A stretch of 64,000 bases of DNA, taken from an uncultured delta proteobacterium (GTDB taxonomy: Bacteria; Desulfobacterota; Desulfobulbia; Desulfobulbales; Desulfurivibrionaceae). Below, one piece after another: positions 59,272-64,000 of the stretch. The stretch is taken from assembly GCA_903869265.1 (NCBI GenBank), contig CAIPYE010000010.1:62001-126000 (forward strand), read 5' to 3'. The notes below the pieces were generated by a model. The model searched no databases, had not been told where the DNA came from, and worked only from the letters and a program-made list of their open reading frames with translations. A program made the translations under genes and the position numbers. Within the stretch, counting starts at the first letter, position 1. Each line of letters starts with the position of its first letter.

Positions 59272-60123
59272 CTAAACATACCCCTGCATTATCTGCCGCA
59301 ACCCCTCCCGAGAGACCTCCTGCCGGGCGAGCGGCCGATTTTTGAGGACAGCAAACTGATCCTCAAAAATCGGCCCTTCTTTTTTATAAATAACGCCCAG
59401 CGGGATGCGCTCCCCGAATTCCATAGCCGTGCGAAGGGCCACGGCTTGGTCGGCAGGATCATGGTCCTCACCAAACGCATAACAATGTTCTTTGTACCAT
59501 TGATAGGTGTTGACCTTGTTAAACGACACGCAGGGTTGCAGAATGTCCACCAGGGCTGTGCCCCGATACTTGATGGCCTGGGCGATGAGGTCGGCGAGAT
59601 GCTCCGGCATTCCGGCATAGCCCCGAGCCACAAAGGAGGCGCCCATGGTCACCGCCACGGCCACCGGGTTGAAGGGCGCGGCAAAAACGCCGTGGGGCTG
59701 AGCCTTGGTCACGAAACCCTGCTCCGAAGTGGGGCTGGCCTGCCCCTTGGTAAGACCGTACACCCGGTTGTCGTGCGCCAGGATGGTAAGGTTGAGATTG
59801 CGGCGCAGGGCGGCAAGAAAATGGTTGCCCCCCTCCCCGTACATGCAGCCATCGCCGCTTTCGGCGATCACGGTGAGTTCCGGGTTGGCGAGCTTTGCCC
59901 CGATCGCCACCGGCAGACTGCGGCCATGCAGGCCGTTAAAGACATTGGCCTTCAGATAATGCGGGGTTTTGGCCGCCTGGCCGATGCCGGAGACCAACAA
60001 CACCTGATGGGGCTGAAGTTCGCAGGCAACCAGGGCCTGTTTCAGGGACTTGAGAATTCCGAAATTGCCGCAGCCAGGGCACCAGGCGGTCTCGTATTTA
60101 CCGTACTCCTCAATGGATATCAT
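59272..60123 (-). CDS. korB: 2-oxoacid:ferredoxin oxidoreductase, beta subunit
   Basis: 283 residues. YETAWCPGCGNFGILKSLKQ and VSGIGQAAKTPHYLKANVFN and LHGRSLPVAIGAKLANPELT, SGDGCMYGEGGNHFLAALRR carry the thiamine pyrophosphate site (GDG...N). HDNRVYGLTKGQASPTSEQG and PCVSFNKVNTYQWYKE complete the pattern. It oxidises 2-oxoacids with CoA, reducing ferredoxin. The Kor (2-oxoglutarate) naming is by similarity of the subunit pair; a branched-chain (Vor) or indolepyruvate enzyme is possible. Starts in an ATGA overlap with the alpha subunit. Confidence 0.85.
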   Translation of the reverse strand: MISIEEYGKYETAWCPGCGNFGILKSLKQALVACELQPHQVLLVSGIGQAAKTPHYLKANVFNGLHGRSLPVAIGAKLANPELTVIAESGDGCMYGEGGNHFLAALRRNLNLTILAHDNRVYGLTKGQASPTSEQGFVTKAQPHGVFAAPFNPVAVAVTMGASFVARGYAGMPEHLADLIAQAIKYRGTALVDILQPCVSFNKVNTYQWYKEHCYAFGEDHDPADQAVALRTAMEFGERIPLGVIYKKEGPIFEDQFAVLKNRPLARQEVSREGLRQIMQGYV

Positions 60124-61826
60124 GCTTTTCTCCCCATGGCTGCAAGGCTTGTCAGACGATCCAGGATGTAGCGGGCTGTGAAAGGCAGACCGTCGTAGCG
60201 CGCTATCCGGCTTGGCATGGCAAATCCGGTCTCCCGCTGGATGAGCCGGGCAAACTGGCCGGTGGCGTTGCCCTCCACGCAGACTACTTCGCCTGCGGCC
60301 TGGAGAATATCGAGGAATTGGTGCGAAACCAAGGGCCAGACCTGGGAAAAATGCAGGCTGGCGACTTTCCGACCCTGGCCACGCAGAAGAGCAACGGCCT
60401 CAAGCACGGGTCCCTGGCTGGAGCCCCAGGAGACGAGCAGGAGTTCCGCGCTTTTTTCTCCATCAAGAGAGGGTGCAATGGCCTCCTGCTTGAGGATCTC
60501 CATTTTGCGAAGCCGTTTATCCACCATGGCGATACGCACCCCATGGTCTTCGCTGATATGGCCGTCTTCGTCATGTTCGTCGCTGTCCGCCACCACCAGA
60601 TGCGTTGACATGCCCGGCAAAAGGCGGGGCGAAAGACCGTTTTCCGTTAGACGATAGCGTTGGTAGGGGGTTGGCACCGCACTTGGCTCAACCCCCGCCA
60701 CAACCGGAGCGATGACCGCCGGATCAAAAGGCGCGACCGGCCGGGCCGAATCGGCCAGGAACTGGTCGGTCAGGAGAAAAACCGGGGATTGGGATCGCTC
60801 GGCCATGGCCAATGCGTGCTGGGTGAGACGGTAGCACTCTTCGATGCTGCCCGGAGCAAAAATCGCCCGGGGAAATTCACCATGCCCGGCGTGGAGGACA
60901 AATTCCAAATCCCCCTGCTCGGTGCGGGTGGGCAGGCCGGTGGCAGGCCCTGGCCGCTGGGCTACTGCAACAAGCACCGGCGTTTCGGTCATGGCCGCCA
61001 GGCTCACCCCCTCGGCCATCAGGGCAAAACCGCCGCCCGAGGTGGCCGCCATGCTGACCGCTCCTGCATAGGAAGCGCCGATGGCCATGTTGATGGCAGC
61101 AATCTCATCCTCCGCCTGCTCAAACACGCAGCCCATAGTCTCCGCATGGGCGATAAGCTCAAGAACAATTGAGGTGGCCGGAGTCATGGGATAAAAGGCG
61201 CAGAACTTGAGGCCGCCAGCCAGAGCGCCCAAAGCAATGGCCTGGTTGCCGTTCAACAAAAGACGGTCCGCAGCGGGAGCGCCGCCAGCCAGAGTGAAGC
61301 CATGCTTTGGCACATGGGCCGCAGCCCAAACCCGACTTTTCTCCATGATTTCCCTGTTTTCAACAAGGGTTTCCGGATGTTTTTTGCCGAGCATCGCCTC
61401 CAAAGCCTGGTAGAGCGAAGCAGAGGGAAGGTCCAGGATCCTGCCAAGCAGGCCAAGGGCTACGGTATTCCAGAGGTGCTCTGGACCCAGCTCGGCAAAA
61501 GGCACCGAAATTGTCCCCGGCAGGTCGGGAGCAAAGGCAGAGTCGGCAATAAGCAACGCCTGCTCGGTCAGCTGGCCGCGATGCAACTGCACGGTTTCCG
61601 CATTGAGCGCCATCAGGATATCAATGGACTCGCGGGGCGCACAAAAAGGCCCAGCACCCAACCGGATGGAAAAGGTGTTGTGCCCGCCGCGAATCCTGGA
61701 ATGGTAACTCTGGCTGACAAAAATCTCATAACCAGCCCGGACCAGGGCCTTACCGAGCAACTGGCCTATGGTCACCAGGCCCTGGCCGGCTTCACCGCCA
61801 ATGAGCAGATGGATGTCCAATGACAT
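60120..61826 (-). CDS. korA: 2-oxoacid:ferredoxin oxidoreductase, fused gamma-alpha subunit
   Basis: 568 residues. Residues 1-190 are the gamma domain: LIGGEAGQGLVTIGQLLGKA, YHSRIRGGHNTFSIRLGAGP and RESIDILMALNAETVQLHRG. Residues 200-568 are the alpha domain: NQAIALGALAGGLKFCAFYP, MTPATSIVLELIAHAETMGC, EDEIAAINMAIGASYAGAVS, MAATSGGGFALMAEGVSLAA. The fused gamma-alpha form is typical of KorA in many bacteria. It pairs with korB downstream; a small four-Cys ferredoxin subunit (delta) is not seen next to them. Confidence 0.9.
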   Translation of the reverse strand: MSLDIHLLIGGEAGQGLVTIGQLLGKALVRAGYEIFVSQSYHSRIRGGHNTFSIRLGAGPFCAPRESIDILMALNAETVQLHRGQLTEQALLIADSAFAPDLPGTISVPFAELGPEHLWNTVALGLLGRILDLPSASLYQALEAMLGKKHPETLVENREIMEKSRVWAAAHVPKHGFTLAGGAPAADRLLLNGNQAIALGALAGGLKFCAFYPMTPATSIVLELIAHAETMGCVFEQAEDEIAAINMAIGASYAGAVSMAATSGGGFALMAEGVSLAAMTETPVLVAVAQRPGPATGLPTRTEQGDLEFVLHAGHGEFPRAIFAPGSIEECYRLTQHALAMAERSQSPVFLLTDQFLADSARPVAPFDPAVIAPVVAGVEPSAVPTPYQRYRLTENGLSPRLLPGMSTHLVVADSDEHDEDGHISEDHGVRIAMVDKRLRKMEILKQEAIAPSLDGEKSAELLLVSWGSSQGPVLEAVALLRGQGRKVASLHFSQVWPLVSHQFLDILQAAGEVVCVEGNATGQFARLIQRETGFAMPSRIARYDGLPFTARYILDRLTSLAAMGRKA

Positions 61827-61844
61827 GATCTCTGGCTCCCTTCG

Positions 61845-62141
61845 CTATTTTTTGGCTGCCTTGTAACGGGCGTACAGATCGTGGATGCGATGGCGCAAAT
61901 CGCTGAGCTTTTTGGAATCTTCCTTGGCGAACCAACGCGGTTCGCTGATCGCAAAAACGACCTTGGCCAGCTCATCGAGCACTCCCTCGGTGGCCAAGCA
62001 CCACTCATCGGTGCAGATATGCGTCATCTCCTTGGCCTCATCAATGTCCTGGGCCACGAGATTGAGGGATTTTTCGAGATTTTCCAAAAATTCCCGATGT
62101 GCACGGAGCATGGTTGCTTCCATTTCGACCTGACGTTTCAT
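61845..62141 (-). CDS. Small helical protein upstream of korA
   Basis: 98 residues behind AAGGAGGAGTATC, a strong ribosome site. The protein looks wholly helical: HREFLENLEKSLNLVAQDID, EWCLATEGVLDELAKVVFAI and KKLSDLRHRIHDLYARYKAA. No signal or membrane segment. It ends 19 bp before korA, so it is probably cotranscribed with the oxidoreductase. No family recognised. Confidence 0.65.
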   Translation of the reverse strand: MKRQVEMEATMLRAHREFLENLEKSLNLVAQDIDEAKEMTHICTDEWCLATEGVLDELAKVVFAISEPRWFAKEDSKKLSDLRHRIHDLYARYKAAKK

Positions 62142-62210
62142 GATACTCCTCCTTTTTTGGTTGGTTCATGATCAACGGACGGGGAAAATCCCATCTCGCC
62201 CGTTATCTGT

Positions 62211-63101
62211 TCACAGCTCCAGCAAACGGTGGTTGATCTCAATGCCCACCATGGCTCCCTGGCCAGCGGCAATAATGGCCTGGGCCTTGCCCGCTTTGAG
62301 GGCTCCCAGGGCAAACAGGTTTTTAACAGACGTTTCGCAACCAGGGTCGGTTGCAAGTTGGGCTCCATTGCCATCCCGTGCAAGATCAAGCCCAGCAAGG
62401 CAAGAATCGTTTAAAGTGTAATCATAACTGAGCATGACCATCTCGCAGGCAACCTCCTGCCCGTCTGTCAGCTTCACGCCGGTCAATACCGCATCGCCAA
62501 GAAATTCCTGCGGAGTACCGACAAGAAAGGCAATGCCGTCTTCGGCCAGCAGCTCGGCGTGGTCGTCCGGCATGAGACCAGCCGGAAGGACAAGGGTGAT
62601 ATACGGGGTGAACATCTGTCGCATGGCAAAGGCAAGGCGCATGGCGTCGAGGGAATCGCCGAGGATGACGAGTTTTTTTCCGGTTGTGTGGTAGCCGTCG
62701 CAGTCAACACAGGTAAAGATCGTTCGGCTGAAAAATTTATTCATCCCCCTGATTTTGGGCGGATGCTCAACAGCCCCAGCGGAAACGATGGCATAGGGTG
62801 CCTGGTACTGGCCCTTGTCCGTGCTGACAACAAAACCATTCTCGGCCCGCACCGAGGCAACATGCTCACGTCTGAATTCGGCGCCAAAGGATTTGATCTG
62901 CCGGATGCCGGTATCAACGAGCTCTTTGCCAGAGGTGATTTCAAGACCGAGATAGTTTTCAATGTGCAGGGCATGGCGGGTCCGACCGCCGCCCTGATCA
63001 ATAAGGATGACCTTGCGGTTGTAGCGGGCAAGATGGATGGCGGCCTGCAAACCGCCAGGCCCTGCTCCGATGATGATGCAGTCGTAACGGTTTTCTTTCA
63101 T
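62211..63101 (-). CDS. Thioredoxin-reductase-like flavoprotein with CVDC motif
   Basis: 296 residues. YDCIIIGAGPGGLQAAIHLA (FAD loop), HIENYLGLEITSGKELVDTG, IFTCVDCDGYHTTGKKLVIL with a CVDC pair, and TSVKNLFALGALKAGKAQAI as the FAD-binding C-terminus (AGD is replaced by LGA). The fold is that of low-molecular-weight TrxR, but the redox site is nonstandard. It shares the CVDC pattern with 22423-23346. Adjacent upstream is the candidate selenoprotein, which could be its partner. Confidence 0.78.
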   Translation of the reverse strand: MKENRYDCIIIGAGPGGLQAAIHLARYNRKVILIDQGGGRTRHALHIENYLGLEITSGKELVDTGIRQIKSFGAEFRREHVASVRAENGFVVSTDKGQYQAPYAIVSAGAVEHPPKIRGMNKFFSRTIFTCVDCDGYHTTGKKLVILGDSLDAMRLAFAMRQMFTPYITLVLPAGLMPDDHAELLAEDGIAFLVGTPQEFLGDAVLTGVKLTDGQEVACEMVMLSYDYTLNDSCLAGLDLARDGNGAQLATDPGCETSVKNLFALGALKAGKAQAIIAAGQGAMVGIEINHRLLEL

Positions 63102-63208
63102 AGGCTTTCCTGATCCTCCCCCCGGTGGCAGGAAATCGCTTACAAGACACGACAGCGGAAAAGCCCGAAGCCGAGAGTCGGCCCCCAGACTTTTCCGCTA
63201 ACACGGAC

Positions 63209-63778
63209 TCACAGGAGCCGATAGGGATAGGCGCGTTTGGTCCATTCGCTGTCGGGAAACGCAGCGGTCAGCTTTTCGTAGGCTTCCTTCAACGGTTTGG
63301 AATCATGCGAGCACTTGTAACGGCAGACGCCGCACAAAAAAATGGCCTCCGGGGCGCTGCCGCTTTGCGCATACCCGTCAACCAGTTGTTCAAGGCGAAC
63401 CAGGGCCTCGTCAAAACGATCATTTTCATAATGATATTTACCCAGCCCCAGCAGGAGCGAGGGAATCAACTCCTCTGGCCCAAAAAAACCCACGGTCCGG
63501 TGATGCTCCTGAGCTTCCGGGCTCAAGGTGATCAGAGTGGGCGTCCACTTGACGTTGTACTTCTCCGAATAGGGCTTGCTGTCGGACAAAAGCCGCAGCG
63601 GGATAAAATTTTCCTCGATGAACCGGACAACCTTGCTTTCGGGATACGTAACTGTATCCATCTGTTGGCAGCCAATTCAGTTGGGGTTAAAAAAATCAAG
63701 CAGGATCGGTTTGCCCGCCTTTTGCCCCAGACACAGGGCATCGTCCATTTCCGTTCGCCATTGGATTTTTGCTGTCAT
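63209..63778 (-). CDS. Thioredoxin-fold selenoprotein candidate (UxxC motif, TPR-like tail)
   Basis: 189 residues if UGA at 63679-63677 is read as selenocysteine. MTAKIQWRTEMDDALCLGQK leads to KPILLDFFNPN, then UGA as residue 34, then IGCQQMDTVTYPESKVVRFI. The pattern is U-I-G-C inside a thioredoxin fold, with the cis-proline in KWTPTLITLS. A TPR-like tail follows (LLGLGKYHYENDRFDEALVR). A hairpin GGATAC, AGTTAC, GTATCC begins 17 bases after the UGA and fits the bacterial SECIS pattern. Start behind AAGGGGGAAATC. Alternative: a nonsense mutation. Confidence 0.75.
63642..63659 (-). promoter_or_regulatory. SECIS-like hairpin downstream of in-frame UGA
   Basis: On the minus strand GGATAC (63659-63654), loop AGTTAC, GTATCC (63647-63642): six perfect base pairs. 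The loop has a G at its second position followed by U, as in bacterial SECIS loops. The distance from UGA to the loop (23 bases) is in the known range of about 16-37. A shorter TTGG, CTG, CCAA stem lies just before it. Confidence 0.65.
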
Positions 63779-63847
63779 GATTTCCCCCTTTTGAGGTTTG
63801 CCACTGAAATCAGCCTATTACACAATCTACGCTCAAAAGACTGGGTG

Positions 63848-64000
63848 TCAGCCGCCGACCTCATAGTCGAAAAACTCGCGGGCAGTCTCCTCGTACTTGT
63901 TCCCAAGATCCGCCATCTTCCCTTTGATTTCCTTCCGCGCCGGACTCCACTCCGTCGGGCATGCAGTACGCAACTGATCCAGCCGGTCATCAAGCTCGGT
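63848..64000 (-). CDS. C-terminal end of an unidentified protein (runs off window)
   Basis: The last 50 residues are visible: TELDDRLDQLRTACPTEWSP, KEIKGKMADLGNKYEETARE and FFDYEVGG. Charged, helical, one Cys. The start is outside the window. It lies 69 bp upstream of the selenoprotein candidate in the same direction and may belong to the same transcript. No family recognised. Confidence 0.6.
   Translation of the reverse strand, partial: TELDDRLDQLRTACPTEWSPARKEIKGKMADLGNKYEETAREFFDYEVGG

Noticed and set aside
63209-63661. A shorter gene starting at the ATG at 63661
   Set aside because: It would begin after the redox motif, without a ribosome site, while the frame upstream of the UGA has both a ribosome site and thioredoxin-like sequence.

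Overview
The window looks like a chromosomal segment of a Gram-negative anaerobe, most likely a member of the Desulfobacterota (former Deltaproteobacteria, perhaps Desulfobulbales). The inference rests on a two-gene 2-oxoacid:ferredoxin oxidoreductase, a probable selenoprotein, LarC, small SAP-like and DUF6763-like proteins, and a surface-glycan locus. No rRNA gene is present to confirm it.

1-21.7 kb (almost entirely minus strand): a surface-glycan operon for pseudaminic acid. It starts with an RfaH/NusG-type antiterminator gene. This is followed by a promoter, an ops-like element and wzz, then a Wzx-type flippase, pseB, pseC, an aldo/keto reductase, a Gfo/Idh/MocA oxidoreductase, an SDR, pseF, a pseG-pseH fusion, pseI, a second Gfo/Idh/MocA enzyme, a DegT aminotransferase, a GNAT acetyltransferase, two glycosyltransferase-like proteins, a TylF-type methyltransferase, a second methyltransferase, and two more DegT-type proteins. 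An IS3 element lies at the window edge. Four genes contain long coding-strand G runs (G9, G10, G12, G9). The G12 run leaves its methyltransferase frameshifted, so the locus looks phase-variable in the manner of Campylobacter glycan loci.

21.7-30.2 kb: housekeeping genes. These are tRNA-Ser(CGA), tadA, a thioredoxin-reductase-like flavoprotein, a PHP/EndoQ-UvrD fusion helicase, and a row of small proteins (thioredoxin-like, hotdog thioesterase, Usp, SAP-like, DUF6763-like, CheY-like).

30.2-40.6 kb: a 10.3-kb integrative mobilizable element inserted in the 3' half of tRNA-Arg(CCG), bounded by 47-bp direct repeats. It carries a tyrosine integrase, a HigB-HigA-SecB type toxin-antitoxin-chaperone module, three tandem ~755-bp repeats each encoding a secreted protein, a RepL-like replication protein below a 47-bp palindrome, a MobQ-type relaxase with an RSF1010-like oriT, an AlpA-like excisionase, and an iteron-like repeat array.

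40.6-59.2 kb: core genes. These are tilS, galU, priA, a RelBE-like toxin-antitoxin pair, def-fmt, a TVP38-type membrane protein, larC, pgpA, a DUF748/AsmA-like protein, a DoxX-like protein, a PilZ protein, a LysR regulator, a YhcH/NanQ family protein, an orphan gene and recQ.

59.2-64 kb: a redox cluster on the minus strand. It holds 2-oxoacid:ferredoxin oxidoreductase subunits (korA, korB), a small helical protein, a CVDC-motif flavoprotein, and a thioredoxin-fold protein with an in-frame UGA in a U-x-x-C motif followed by a SECIS-like hairpin.
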